A stretch of DNA of 64,000 bases from Prinsepia uniflora (GCA_032719365.1 CM064868.1:11442235-11506234); one strand, 5' to 3'; numbered from the stretch's first letter, positions 1 through 12,559 are shown. The notes: generated by a model not told the origin, from the sequence alone. Made by a program: numbers and translations.

Positions 1-129
1 AGTACTTACAGAAAGTCCAAACAAGGTCCTGAACAAAAAGTCAACTTTCGGCCCTTATAACTAGGGACAAAATCGTCATTTCCTTCAAATTTTCCAATTT
101 TTCCTTTTTTGAATTTCCGGGTCGTTACA
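1..129 (-). mobile_element. LTR fragment, 5' end, inserted in the LTR of element A
   Basis: Read on the minus strand it begins TGTAACGACCCGGAAATTC, the start of the gypsy-type LTRs in this window. The TG terminus lies at 129, and the rest of the LTR is beyond the left edge. The DNA to its right (130 onward) continues a different LTR; the same stretch appears uninterrupted near 10492. This is therefore the end of an insertion into that LTR. Only one side is visible, so the target duplication cannot be checked. Confidence 0.6.
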
Positions 130-623
130 GTAGGGGGTGATATGGGGTGGTGATTGTGCGAGATCGGGTTGTTTGGGTTTGGTCGATCGAATGAAGGAAA
201 AATGGGGGTTCAATATGCATGTGTCTATTTTAGATGGGAAATGGATGGGTGACACTTGTCACTCATCCATTGGGCCTGGCTAAAATATCTTGGCCCGCAC
301 TCAGGACAAAAGTCCACTTTTATCTCCTAAAATGTGTCGTCATAAATAGTACCTCGGAACTTCCGTGAACCGTAACTTTTTCGTCGAACTTCTGATTTCG
401 ACGTGCCGCCTGTCTACGAACTCATATCGACCCAATCTACGTAACGGTCATCGGCCCTCGTGCGTCGGACCTCCCGAGTCAAAAGTCAACTTTTTACCCT
501 AATTTAGGGGAAAAATCGTAATTTCACCCTAAACGTCTGATAACCCTCGACTAATCCCTGATTAGCCTCACTAATCCATAATTAGTCTTAATTAATCCCA
601 AAAATTAGGGACGGGTCGTTACA
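130..623 (-). mobile_element. 3' LTR (5' portion) of non-autonomous element A
   Basis: Minus-oriented LTR segment whose TG terminus (…GTTACA on the plus strand) is at 623. It matches the LTR segment 10493-10985 closely: the same GATATGGGGTGGTG block, the same TGCCGCCTGTCTACG core and the same repeated TAATC motifs. It is followed at 624 by a pyrimidine stretch that reads as a polypurine tract on the minus strand. The two similar LTR ends at 623 and 10985 bracket the internal region of element A. Confidence 0.65.
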
Positions 624-638
624 AACTTCCCTCCTTAA
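624..638 (-). other. polypurine tract of element A
   Basis: On the minus strand this reads as a purine-rich run (AAGGAGGGAAGTT) immediately before the LTR that starts TGTAACGACC. This is the normal arrangement for plus-strand priming in LTR retrotransposons. Elements B and C have related tracts at the same place. Confidence 0.6.
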
Positions 639-2064
639 AGAATTTCTTCCTCGAAATTCCAACCGACCCAATTCGACAAACAGACTGTGGAATCCAATCA
701 TGTCCCAAGTAGGGGGTACTCTCGTGTAAACATACACGTCTGACACAACTGCCGTACTCGTCGGTACATACCATCACCAAAGCTTCCAAAGTTTAAACTC
801 ACCCTCGAGAAGTCACACGTCTGCTCGCAAGTCTCACTCGATACGTTGATACTCATCGATCCCGCCTGTCACTCACTCCGACAGGTCAGATATACTAGGT
901 TGTCATCCAAACGGATTTTCAGTCTACCATTCTGACACGTTCCAACCTAAAACCATCAGGTTGAAATACATACTCTTACTAAGGGCTATCATCTCCAAGC
1001 TAACAACAAGTTGGCTTTTCAGCCTGATGGTTTTTCTCATATGATAACTGGAGCTGAAAACCTGTCCAGCGTCCAGTCGGGTAACATCCTCAAGGTTCTG
1101 CCATCACCATGGCACGAATCACATCTCGCAAGTCATCCTCAAACCTATGCCACAGGTTTAATCGACCTCGATGCTCACACGAATCAACTCCCTCATTTTC
1201 CCATACTCAATACTGACTCTCCTTAGAGTCCCATCAATCCATACCAATCCGAACGCATCGGACACCGACTACATCCATCACCACTATAGGTCACAACCAT
1301 CGTGACCAGCGAGTAGCTCCCGGTTCCACTAATCTTTTGTTGCGCCACTCTGATCTCGACTCGCAACTCGAGTCCCCGTATTGTATCTCGTGTCACTTCG
1401 TGACCTACGCTGAAATCTTGACTCATCTCGAGTCCCAAACTTTCACTATCAGATCTAATTTGATTGCCATCTCATGTCCATCTAGAAGTCTATCCATTCG
1501 ACAAGAAATACATACCCTCGTGGAATTCTCAACCCGACATACCAATTAACCGTGGTCAATCTCATCGTCCAACGTGCACAACCTATCGGTAAACCCTTAT
1601 CACATCAACCATCAAGGCGCTACTCGGCCTGCTCAAGTACTGCACTCTTGTAACGCCCAATCACGCACTACCGTCCGCACTCCAACCATGGCTCGGACCT
1701 CAACCGTCCGTCACCAGCGAACCTCAATCCATCACAACCTCTACTCTCATATCCAACCTAAGGTATCGGCTATTCATCTCTTGCTGATCGATATCCTCGT
1801 ATCGTCCTTGTCACATATTTATTTACATGTCCAAGATCGACCATACACACATCCCCATATCCAACACATATCATATACTCCCCTCACATATCCAAGACAG
1901 ATCATACACTCCCAACATATCCAGCCTATGTCTTGTCATCTCACCAATTATTCCAAAGATTCTTCAACTGTCTCACAATACGATTCTCCTCTGCTCCTAG
2001 CTTAGCATAATCAGCAAGGCAAATCACTCCAATGACGACCAGACCTCGGTGTACTCGCCTTACA
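624..2064 (-). mobile_element. internal region of element A, part 1 (no coding domain recognised)
   Basis: Interior of the minus-oriented element A between its polypurine tract and a solo LTR at 2065. Open frames here are short or low-complexity (for example 1574-2005 on plus, rich in His, Ser and Thr), and none resembles gag, protease, reverse transcriptase or integrase. The tract is homologous to the interiors of B (34592-36480) and, in opposite orientation, C (41884-44555). I call it the noncoding interior of a large non-autonomous LTR element. Function beyond packaging and replication signals is not visible. Confidence 0.6.
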
Positions 2065-4927
2065 TGTAACGACCCGTCCCAAATTTCAGGATTAGATTAG
2101 TGACTAATCAAGGATTAGTGAGGTTAATCGGTGATTAGTTGAGCGAAATCGGGCGAACAATGCAAAAAGACCATTTTGCCCCTAGTCATGGGTAAAATGT
2201 TAACTTTTGACCCGGGAGGTCCGATGGTCGAGGGTCGAGGACCGTTACGTAGATTGGATCAATACGAATCCGTAGACAGGCGGCATGAATTATTGAATTA
2301 TGGTCACGGGAAGTTCGATTGAATTATTGCATGAATTACGAGACGAATTACTTTTGTATCGTGGTGGGCCCAGCTCTTTAATTCCTACCCAATGGATGAG
2401 TGACATGTGTCACTCATCCCATTGGCCCAAAACCCCATTTTGTGGATCTAAATGATGATTGGTCCACTTGGAATAAAATATATATATAATTTCCACCCAC
2501 CACTCATCCTAGCCCTTCATCTTCACCCTTCCCCTTCATCCTGATCGTCCATCTCATTTTCCCTCTCACCTGATCACCAGCATCATCCCTCTCTGTTTCC
2601 TTCACAAACCCGAAACACCCCCTATTCTCCATTTTCCCTCTAATATAAACACACCACATCACACCATCACCATACCTACATCTATACATTCGTGTGAGGA
2701 ATTTTGAGAGACTGAGACTGACAAGGATGGTGCCCCACGGCGGTCCACGGCGGGGGGTGAGTCAAACCGAACCTGAGAGCCCAGTTTTATTTTGAAAATT
2801 GGAAGTTGAATTTAATTGATGTTTTGAGTCCCTTTCGATGCTATTGAAACTTAGGGACCAAGGCAACTCGATGAGGATCGATTTGGATGGAAATGGATGG
2901 CTAGAAGGCTAAGAAATCGAGATTGAAGATCAAGCTTACGGTTTAATCATGGGAGGTATGGTTTCTGTTAGTTTTCATGTGTTTTTAATAGCTAGATAGA
3001 TTAGGTTTGTTGCTAGGAACCTATAGGAAGAAAAATGGACAATATTAGATCGAAATAGAAGAGATTGGACACTAAATCGGCCATACCGATCCAGACCGGT
3101 CTGGTCTGGGTTCAAACCAGGCGAACCGGGTTTGCTGGAGGTTGAAGACAGTGAACAGTGTAGGCGCGTGGGCTTCACGCGCAGCCCTTTGAGCGGCGTG
3201 TGAGGGCGCGTGAAGGGTAGTTTGGGAAAGTGTTCAACATAACTTTTAATCTATTCGTTGTAATGAACATTTTGGAACTGGTTTCGTGTCGATCGGACAC
3301 CGTCTCGATATTGTTCGGGACATCCAAAGGTTTAGGATCGAAATTAAAAATAGTTAAAAATTCAGGAAAATTACGGGGCTTCAATGAGAGGTTAATAAGG
3401 TAGTTAGTAACCCTCTAGATTTATTTGGACAGGTTTGGGAGTCCCGATGACTGTGATTAGCCCAGTGTGGCTTACGACACGCAAATCGAGGTGGTAACTT
3501 AGAACGGTCTGTGAGTGCACCTTGATTTCTAAACTGTGATGCATGCATAAATGTTTTATATGTTTTATGAATATGATTCTATTATGTTGATTTGAATATT
3601 TGTGAATTACATGATTTCACGCATTTCGAGGCGATTTACGTGCTTGCACGTAAATCGAAGTTTACGGTTTTGCACTGATTATCCGTGCTTATAGTTTTGG
3701 AAATGATTTCATGAAATGGTTTTGGATTTGAAAAGGTAAACTCGGGTTTGAGACCCATTTGTTTTGGAAACTCTCGGACTCGAAGTCCATTTAGTTACGT
3801 TCTCGGACTAGAGGCCCAATTGGTTCTTGAATCGATTTTGGATTTGGAAATATGGACCGGGCACGAGACCCATTTGATTTACAAACTCTCGAACCTGAAG
3901 TCCATTTGATTTAACAAGGTATCAGGCTGGAGGCCCATTTGGTTTACGTACCAGGCTTGAGGCCCAATTGGTTTGCGTATCGGGCTCGAGGCCCAGTTGA
4001 CTTACGTATCGAGCACGAGGCCCATTTAGTTTACGAAATTAGGCACGAGGCCCAGTTGGTTTATGAATTCTGGCTTAGGGCCTAGTTATGGTTTACTATG
4101 GTGATTTCGGGTCGGGGACCCATAAATGGATTTATGGTTCATGACGGTTTATGGGGACCAGCAGGAACCCTTGAAAGGTTTTGAGAATGTTTTCAAATGG
4201 TTCTTCGTATACCATCCTTTATATTTGGATTGTCTCCTCCGGGGAGGGTCGTTGGCTTGGGTGGACCCCGGAGTAGTCACGGAGCACTGACTGAGTGGAG
4301 TCGCACCCGTTGGGTTCCTTACTCTCAGAAAGGCTATGGATTATAACCCCCAGGGAGGGTCATTGATCTACGGACATTGACCTGGGTGGACCCTGGGGAG
4401 ACTTGGGCACCCCAGGTAGCACGCGCGTAGCTCTAGATACCATGACAGGATTGGTTATATGATATTTACGATAAACAAGATTTCTTGGTTTTGCGAAATT
4501 GTGTTTTATGGATAATAAATGGATTTGGGCTGAGTTCCCACATATGTTTACTATGTTATGGATTTCTGTAAATGGTTTTGGGCAGGGGCCCGTATGATTT
4601 TGATTATTGAAGCATATGTGGTTTGATAAATGGTTTTTCTATGCATGCATGCTTTTTAGTGAAGGGCATAAAGGTCTTTTATGAAATATGTTTTATAAGC
4701 TCTTTTATTTTAGTCCACTCACAGTCTTTCTGTTTTCAATGCCCTTCAGGTTGAATACGGTGCGGACTGTAGCAGAGACTGAGACATCACATATCTCCTC
4801 CGGATTCTGGCGTACTCTGAAACCCCGATTGGGCTAAAGTCGGAATTTCCCTTGTCTGACACTCCATGTCAGATGGGATCAGGAGCGTCCCGCGTTAATC
4901 CCGGGGGGATTGGGATAAGTCCTGACA
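2065..4927 (+). mobile_element. solo LTR inserted in element A
   Basis: Starts TGTAACGACCCGTCCC and ends GGGATAAGTCCTGACA, so it has TG…CA termini and is 2863 bp long. The flanking 5-mers are TTACA (2060-2064) and TCACA (4928-4932), a four-of-five match that may be an aged target duplication. No internal region or second LTR is present, so it is best read as a solo LTR left by LTR-LTR recombination. It carries the GTAGACAGGCGGCA core (about 2273), the GCGCGTG…CACGCGC inverted repeat (3164-3182), and a run of imperfect repeats of 'GAGGCCCA(G/A)TTGGTTTACG' type from about 3740 to 4090. A related, truncated copy is at 52952. Confidence 0.7.
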
Positions 4928-6670
4928 TCACAGTCGCCACAATCATCTCAGTCCGACTAGATCGTCACCACACGACTCTATCCACGGTGGGTCCATAGTA
5001 TCCCTCTCTCAGCTAATGTAACATGATACATAATACCAACACGGGTCCACTACCTCAGACTCCCTCGTCACATCCGGTGACGCTAAACACTATCTACTCT
5101 TCAAGTTAATCAAATTTGACTCACCGCTTAGGTGTTTGGTTTTTACACCCTCTTTGAACCCTTTAGTTGTCATATCACTCTTCGTCATCCCACCTAGGGA
5201 ATAATCAGGAGAATCCAAGATGATGACATCAAAGTTCATCCTATGTCATTCTCCGGTACCCAGCACTATCTGCTAAAGAGCATAAACGAGAAGTCCTCTT
5301 CATCGACTTCGGAATCACGAGAAGTTGCAACCATGTTAGCACCAACACGGATATGCTTCCAAGCCCTTAACTCACTTGGACATCATCCAAGTGTCCATAA
5401 ACAATCCAACTCGTCTATCTGTTTATGACCGTTTATGTACATCCAAAAGTATGTCAATTCATCCTAACATGATGTACCTCTCGACTGAAGAGTCACAACA
5501 GGCTCCTGTTGTGATCTACAGTCAAATCTCTACATATCACCACAACTGACCAACCGACCCTTACGTCATAAGACGTCACTTACGTTAGCCATTTATACCG
5601 TTTCATCCGATCACCATTTAGGCATTTCAACCTTTAACGTGACCACTCCTGGGCACACTCATGCCTCAACTCTAGTATCACTAGAGGACTAGTCACCAAA
5701 CCAGGTATACCCTGTTCTTCACACTAAGCCACTCAAGATCCTCTCCATCCCGCTCAGTGTCCACCGAACTCGCATGCTCGCCTTGCTAGAGCACTTCTAC
5801 CATTTCTGTCGGTATACTGGTTCACGTCCCAACTCTATGGGATCAACTCCAACACTCACACTCGTGTGATCAGTCCAAGGATATCTAGGGCACCTGTCGC
5901 TCATCCAGGTACATCCCACTCACCACAGTCACTTCACAGAGGTAGCGTGGCACACTTGCCAACGCCCAAAGCTCAACTCATTCTGTAATTGCACTCGGTC
6001 GTAACCGAGTCGAATCCAACATCCACTCTCACACTGAACGACACTCACATACCTCTGTATCATCGTCACGATACACGAGCCTACCCCACTTGATAACTCT
6101 CGACTACATCCATCGATAGCAGCGTTTTCCACAACCGCGTGCAGACCAATCCTAGAAACACTCAGCTATCAAGACTCCAGATCCATGCGGTCAACTCATC
6201 GCCGGTACTAACCCCTCAACACGCAACATCCACCGATCGGTCCACCTCAGGATCCGGTCGACAAGTACCACACTCCTGGTAACTTATCCAATCAATCTCC
6301 TACTAGGGTTATCCCAAACTCGGCTACCCACTGCAGCCCAACCATCCTGACCGATCCATCGCTCTCGACTCTAAAAAGTCGTCCTATTCCAATACTGGTG
6401 TCCAACCAACAAGTAACCACAATCTGAGGACCGCGTCCTCTTGTAGCTCCAAGGCTTTCAGCCGCTGGACCCACAAGAAACTGGCCCTCCTCGGTGTCTA
6501 CTACCGTTCAACCACGGCATGTCATACCAACTCATACGACAATAATGTCGTGGCATCCTCTACCAGTCGACATCCCTCCAGGATTCAACACACTGAGGCG
6601 TGGCCTCTCATGCCAAATAGGATAAAACATTCCTATTCCAGACAGTCTCATCTAGGGTCATCTGTGACCT
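4928..6670 (-). mobile_element. internal region of element A, part 2
   Basis: Continuation of the interior of element A to the right of the solo LTR. Blocks match the interiors of B and C. For example, the stretch around 5030-5060 (ACACGGGTCCACTACCTCAG) corresponds to 35838-35860 and, reversed, to 43388-43412. No retroviral-type domain is recognisable. The region at 6134-6170 aligns with 36444-36480, where element B is cut off, so A retains about 500 bp that B has lost. Confidence 0.55.
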
Positions 6671-6682
6671 CCACTGATACCA
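6671..6682 (-). other. primer-binding site of element A (degenerate)
   Basis: Minus-strand reading TGGTATCAGTGG resembles the plant initiator-methionine tRNA-type primer site TGGTATCAGAGC. It lies between the interior (left) and LTR-type sequence (right), the expected place in a minus-oriented element. The adjoining LTR 3' end is short or damaged, so the exact boundary is uncertain. Confidence 0.5.
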
Positions 6683-7093
6683 CCTTTCCACAATCCATAT
6701 ATGTCCTTACCGTGCCGCGATCAACTTGAAAGGCATTAAAACCATTGAAAGTTGTGAATGGACAAAACCAATAGTTTAGAAAACATTTCATAAAAAGAAG
6801 ATATTTATGCCCTTCACTAAAAAGCATGCATGCATTCGAAAACCAGTTATCAAACCATTAGGGCCTTAGCCCAAAACCTTATACCAAAGTATGTGGGAAC
6901 TCAGCCCAAAATCAATACACGTGGGAACTCAGACCAAAACCAGATACATGGGTCTCAGCCCAAAACAAGATACATGGGTCTCAGCCCAAAATCGATCCTC
7001 GGCATCCCAGATGTCACAATCACACCATTTTCATAGTTTCAAGCTACGCGTGCTATCCGGGGTCTCAAATCCCACGTCTCCCTAGGGTCCACC
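6683..7093 (-). mobile_element. 5' LTR of element A, 3' portion
   Basis: Minus-oriented LTR segment with the typical TTAAAACCATT…CCCTTCACTAAAAAGCATGCATGCATTCGA block followed by repeated 'GGGAACTCAGCCCAAAA' phrases (four imperfect copies, 6890-6990). It stops at 7093, where a solo LTR is inserted, and resumes at 9878. The last roughly 150 bp expected at the LTR 3' end are missing next to the primer site. Confidence 0.6.
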
Positions 7094-9872
7094 TGACAGG
7101 ACACACCCCGATTATCACCTCGATAACCGGGACGAACCCTGCTCCCGTCTGACAACCAAACTTAAAAGACCAAAATAACCACAATAACCACAATAACCAC
7201 AAACATACATTGTCAGACCAGGAGAAGTTACAATACAACCAGTCAACAGTAGCACAGAGCATAGTAACAGTACAAGATAAGAATATAAATCCTACTGTGA
7301 GCTGACTAAACGTGCAACGGGAAAACTTTATGCCTCTGCCTCTGCCTCAACGTTAGCCCCAACACTAGCACCACGACCTGGAGAATGTTAAAAACATTAA
7401 AAGCGTGAGTGGACTACCCTCCGTTTTAAAAACTTGCATGCATAACCAAGTATCTGAAAACAACAATATGAACGACATGAAAATAATTGTGGAAATCACC
7501 GGAAATCAAAATCAAAGTTCGGGCACCCGGCCCTAAAATCCATAAAATCCAAGTCATTCGGGTCACAGCCCAAAATATTTGAAAAACCAGTGAAAACTAG
7601 TGAAAAACATCAATCATACAAGTTGCTGGATCTCAAGTGCGCCCGAGTCTTTAAACTCAAAACCATGCGCATAATCAGGCCTTCCCGGGATATCAACGAG
7701 TCTTTAAACTCAAAACACAATCAATAGGCCTCGGGGGATATCACAATAACCGAGTCTTTAAACTCAAAACATATACCGAGTCTTTAAACTCAAAACCAAA
7801 TCCAGCCGTTTTCCTTTTTCTGGGTCTTTAAACCCAAAACCATTTTTCAAGCATAAGAAAATCCATTGAAATCCGGAAGCCAAAACCAAACTTGAAATCT
7901 TTGAATATCGAAAACCGAAATCATGTTTGATCGAAAATGGCACTCATGCCCGAATTTCACTTCCAAATCTCAAATCATATCCACAAATCTTTAGTAAAAT
8001 AGAATATGTATAAACATAAATCATCCATCCGAAACCATCATCAAACGCATAACATAAATCATATTCTCGAAGTACGTGCAAATCCGATAACTCATATTGA
8101 AAAGCGTGCAATCAAGTAAAGCAAGAGTATAATAATCATAAGCATAAAATTATATATCGAAACATAAAATAAGTAAGTAAAAACAGTTATACATGCTCGG
8201 TTAGAAAACAAAATTCCACTCACTAAGTCTGAATGCGTTAATCGAAACCCGTACGCTCCCCGGCTGCCTCAGAAATATCCCGACCTGTCAAACGTCATAA
8301 TTTCGGGTCACAAACACCTCATTTAAGCTCACATTAATTTGCCCAATTTTTCGGGATTTTTAACCTTATTAAATTAAACACCAAACTTTCGGACACTCAA
8401 AACTACCCCGAGACGGTGTCTGATCGACTCGAAACTTGTCTCAAAATGTTCGTTACATCGATTAGAGTGAAAACCATGTTGAACACTTTCCAAAAAGAGG
8501 CCCCACGCACCCTCACGAGCCGCCCAAAGGGGCTGCTCAAGGGAGCCACGCGCGGCACTGTTCATCATCGTCTACCTCTCGCCAGCCCGGTACAGACCGG
8601 TCCGGATCGGCCGGTCCAACTGAGCCGACGAGGCCGATTTTCACCCATTTCTAAACCGTTTTCAAACCTTTCTTTACCATTAGCTTCGTCCTTAAGTTTG
8701 GGATTGATTCAACTAACTAAAACCCAAAATGAATCCTTATTTCGTACCTTCCAAAGTCGAACCAAAACTCTGAGTTTTCCCGTCTTTATTTCTGGCTACC
8801 ACGAGCCTCTCCGATCAAGGTTTCGAGTCCTTGGGTTCAGTAGTGACCCCCTAAGATGACAAACAACAACACATTGGTTCAACAAAACGCCAAAACCATG
8901 GATTTTCATTTGAACCATCTCTGGAAAAACAGGGAACCCAAAAGAACTTACCTGCTCTCTGTCCTCCATCGTGACCTCCACCGCCGTCTCTCACGTCCTA
9001 GGGTCGATTCTCAGCTCTCTAATCACCACCACATACCAGATTAGGCTGGTTTGATCGTTTGAGGTTCACGGTCGTGCACAGTTGCCTTCTCTGTTTTCTG
9101 GGTTCCTCTCACTTATCACTCACGTCTTCACTTAGTTCTTCACTTAGACTCACCCACAAAGGTTACAACAAACCCATGATCCCTCACTCAGCCACAATGA
9201 ACTCACACCCACGACTCACACTGAAGATGGACGATTTGCACACTCTGTCTTTGTTTCCCTCAGTTTATGGATTAAGCCCAAGTTTAAAAATTGGTAAACC
9301 GTGTAGGACTTGGCTAGAAACTGCTAGAGAATGGCCAGATGTCCTCAATTCTGTGGTTCGGCTCACAAATATCCAATCCATCCTACCCAGGTGTCCTCAC
9401 CTGATGGTTCACATAAATCAAGATGCCAAAAAGACCAATTTGCCCTTTAAAGTCCAAATTACCATTTTACCCTTTATATAATTAGACCCGTAACTAAACC
9501 GTCTGACGTCCGATGACGGCGTACCGCCTGTCGTTGTACTCAAGAAATCGAGACCTATCTAACGATCCTCGAATTGCGTGAAAAATACTTATCGTGGAAA
9601 CAGTCAACAAATTCCCCTTAACCAAATTACCAAAATACCTTCAACCTTCCGCACATCATAACTTCTTCCTCGGTTATCTGAATCGGACGTGCCACCTGTC
9701 TACGAACTCGTGACGTCGCGAACTACGTCACAGTCATAGGCCAACATCCGTTTGACCTGCCAAACAAAAAGTCAACATTTGACCATACTATTCACTAGGG
9801 TAAAATCGTCATTTTTATACAAACCTTTTCTGAATTTACATTTTTCCCTTTTTGAAGTTCCAGGTCGTTACA
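7094..9872 (-). mobile_element. solo LTR with CCACC target duplication
   Basis: Plus-strand ends are TGACAGGACACACCCC… and …CAGGTCGTTACA, i.e. TG…CA termini in minus orientation, 2779 bp. The same 5-mer CCACC flanks it at 7089-7093 and 9873-9877, a perfect target-site duplication. It interrupts the 5' LTR of element A; the phrase CTAGGGTCCACCCAGGTCAATGACC is intact in other copies (reverse of about 41263-41287). It contains no coding domain; the open frames at 8416-8859 and 9059-9481 are chance frames inside LTR sequence. Two copies of the U3 module with the CGCCTGTC core lie near 9529 and 9695. Confidence 0.85.
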
Positions 9873-10985
9873 CCACCCCAATCAATGACTCGCAGGTCAA
9901 TAACCCTCTGGCAATCCCTACTCCTCACTATACGGACCGGTCGCTCCGTGCAATGACCCCTCGCAGGTAATGCCCCGTAACTACTCCAGGATACTACGAG
10001 ACGTCTAGAGTAGACAAACCGCCACTCCAGGATACTACGAGACATCTGGAGGGCATCCGTTCGTGAGGATGGTATACGGAAAACCATTTCAATTCATTCA
10101 AAGGGCTACGCCCGGGTTTTCCATAAAACCATCACAAATCCAAATATGGGTCCCTGACCCAAAATCATGTTTATAAATCATAATTGGGCCTCATGCCCGA
10201 TATCATAACCAACTGGACCTCAAACCCAAATTTGTAAACCAACGGGCCCCCAACCCGACCATATAAACCAAATGGGCCCCCAGCCCGATTTCTCATTAAA
10301 TCAATTGGACTCCAAGTCCGAAGATTTCCAACCAAATGGGTCTCATGCTCGATTCCATGTTTCTAAATCCGCCCAAAGGGGCTGCGCGTGGGAGCCACGC
10401 GCCAAGCTACAGTTCATCATCATTGTCTCATTCTCAGCCTCCCTCTCACTCTCAGTCTCCCTCTCACTCTCAGTCCCTCAGTCATCACGGTAGGGGGGGT
10501 GATATGGGGTGGTGTTTGTGCGAGATCGGGTTGTATGGGTTTAGTTGATCGAATGAAGGAAAAATGGGGTTTGGATATGCATGTGTCTGTTTTAGATGGG
10601 CAATGGATGGGTGACACTTATCACTCATCCATTGGCCCTGGCTAAAATATCTGGGCACACACTCAGGACAAAAGTCCACTTTTGTCTCGTAAAACGTGCC
10701 ACCATAAATAGTACTTCATAACTTCCGTGAACCCTAACGTTTCTGTCGAACGTCCGATTTCGACGTGCCGCCTGTCTACGGACACCTATCGAGCCGATCT
10801 ACGTAACGGTCTTCGGCCGTCGTGCGTCAGATCTCTCGGGTCAAAAATTAACTTTTTACCTTTGTTTAAGGGCAAAATCGTAATTTCGCCCTGAACGTCC
10901 GATAATCCTCGAATAATCCCCGATTAGCCTCACTAATCCATAATTAGTCTTAATTAATCCCAAAAATTAGGGACGGGTTGTTACA
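9873..10985 (-). mobile_element. 5' LTR of element A, 5' portion
   Basis: Continuation of the LTR begun at 6683; the LTR start (TGTAACAACCCGTCCC on minus) is at 10985. It contains repeated 'ACCAAATGGGCCCCCAGCCCGA' type units (10180-10370), the GCGCGTG…CACGCGC inverted repeat (10384-10402), a short tandem array of TCTCACTCTCAG units (10428-10480), and the GACGTGCCGCCTGTCTACGG core (10762-10781). Everything from 10493 to 10985 matches 130-623. Confidence 0.65.
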
Positions 10986-11360
10986 CAAAGCGGACAATAT
11001 CGTGCTAGATTCGGGTCCTGATACCATTCTGTCAGGACCTGACCCTCCTTGGTCAGGACCCGACTCATCTAGTATGATATTGTCCGCTTTGGGCCTCCTT
11101 GCCCTTGCCCTCACGGTTTTGTTTTCGGGAGCTTACACTGTAACTTCCCAGAGGATCACCCATCATGAAATTGCACCAACCTCAACTAGCTTAACTTTAG
11201 AGTTCCAACCGAACCCAAAGCCACTGAGCTCCCCAAAAGGCCTTGTACTTGATAGGTGTGTGCCTACACCTTTAAGGCACACCACAATTCCCCTCCCAGA
11301 CCATTCCCCTCGCAAGAATGTGGGATCGTTCACCGTTTCCTCCAGGACACGGGTCTTACA
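10986..11360 (-). mobile_element. broken TRIM: one LTR, primer-binding site and an inverted LTR scrap
   Basis: 11030-11360 is a 331-bp LTR in minus orientation (TGTAAGACCCGTGTCC… to …TGACA) of the same miniature family as the complete copy at 51026-51738. Next to it, 11019-11029 reads as the primer site GAATGGTATCA on minus. Instead of the second LTR, 10986-11018 is a piece of LTR 3' end in the opposite orientation, so an inverted repeat surrounds the primer site (arms about 10987-11020 and 11050-11091). The left edge abuts the terminus of element A's LTR exactly at 10985/10986. The open frame 10978-11364 is a by-product. Confidence 0.7.
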
Positions 11361-12559
11361 CTAATAGCCTCCAATGCTTAAGTGAGATTAAGTATAAAGG
11401 GTATTGTAGTAATTTATGCAGCATGAGGACAAGATTGTCCTTACCTTTTGGAAGGGTATACCCTTATATTTATAGTAACATTAAATGTTTTTGTTGGTAA
11501 TTGTCAGTGTAGGATAAATGACGTGGCCTTTAGGAGCTGACACGTGTCCTGAGGTGACCCTGGGCAACATTTTTGACCTATCAGTGGGTCTGGCCGACCA
11601 GATGTAGTGGGTCTGGCCGACTATATGTGGTCGGCCTGTAGGTGGGTTGGCCTCATGCTGACTGTTCGGAGTGGCCGAGGGAGTGGTTAGGCCAATCTAA
11701 TGTAATCGCCTTATGCCGTTCTGGCTTGCTATGATCAGGAAGATGTTTGTAAAGACTCACCGATCAGATATGATCGGTTAACTTTGGATGATTTAAACTT
11801 GGCATATTTGGTGGTTAAGGAAGGCCATATCAGCATTTGATGAGACTAACCAATTTAAGTACGAACAAAATGTATGTAATGTGTAGACTTCAAGTGAGAT
11901 AGCTCGTCTTGTGTGGGTCTCGGACGTTATATACAGGCTAGGAAACTATTGTGCAAGTCTCCATTATGTGGTCTCATCTGGTTATTTATAGGTCGGTCAA
12001 ATGGTCTTCTCTAGGATGAGTAGTCCACATGAGAGTGTCTCATAGGCTAGTCAACAAATCTCTTACATCGTATAGCAACATGATACGAACGTGAACATAC
12101 AATAATTTTCAAGGCCCCTTGGGAATTGGGATTATGCTTTTTTTGTCCCTTTTGTCACTAATACAAATATTTTCTTTTTTATTTTCTGATTCACCATAAA
12201 AATCCTTTGATTTGATTGAGTTACACTAACTTTAACTTCGATATGATTCCCGCACCTCAGTCATTTAACTTCTCGATAATTTCAATAATTCCCTGCTAAA
12301 AATAACATAGGTCAGTTTCGCCTTTATAAACACTAGTACCCTACCATTCCAAGATTCTTTAAGAATGTGCTTTGGCTCATTAAGTGACAGTGTAAAACAA
12401 AAAATTTGCATCCCTCGAAATATGCTCCATTTGAACAATGATTGGTTCAATTAGCTGATCAAACTAGAAAGCCAAAACACAAAAGGAGGGAGACCAATGA
12501 GATATTAAATATCCTCCCAAAAAGGAAAAAACTTCGAATAAGCTAATTCGACACCTAAA
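11361..12559. other. intergenic, unclassified, downstream of GHR1
   Basis: No gene is recognised. The left half holds a repeated phrase, GTGGGTCTGGCCGAC, at about 11585 and 11608, and a TATATTTATA-like stretch near 11465. It may include part of another LTR, but no termini or duplications were found. The right half (12120-12559) is AT-rich and would contain the 3' UTR and terminator of GHR1. Confidence 0.4.

Noticed and set aside
1574..2005. 143-residue open frame on plus
   Set aside because: Biased composition, no domain, no homologous frame in elements B and C; it lies in the noncoding interior of element A.
3740..4090. Regularly spaced short repeats that look array-like (CRISPR-like)
   Set aside because: Units are imperfect, without conserved repeats or unique spacers, in a plant LTR; they are LTR sub-repeats.
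11361..12120. Possible complete Copia-type LTR beside the TRIM
   Set aside because: TATA-like and repeated phrases are present, but no TG…CA termini, primer site or target duplication could be identified.
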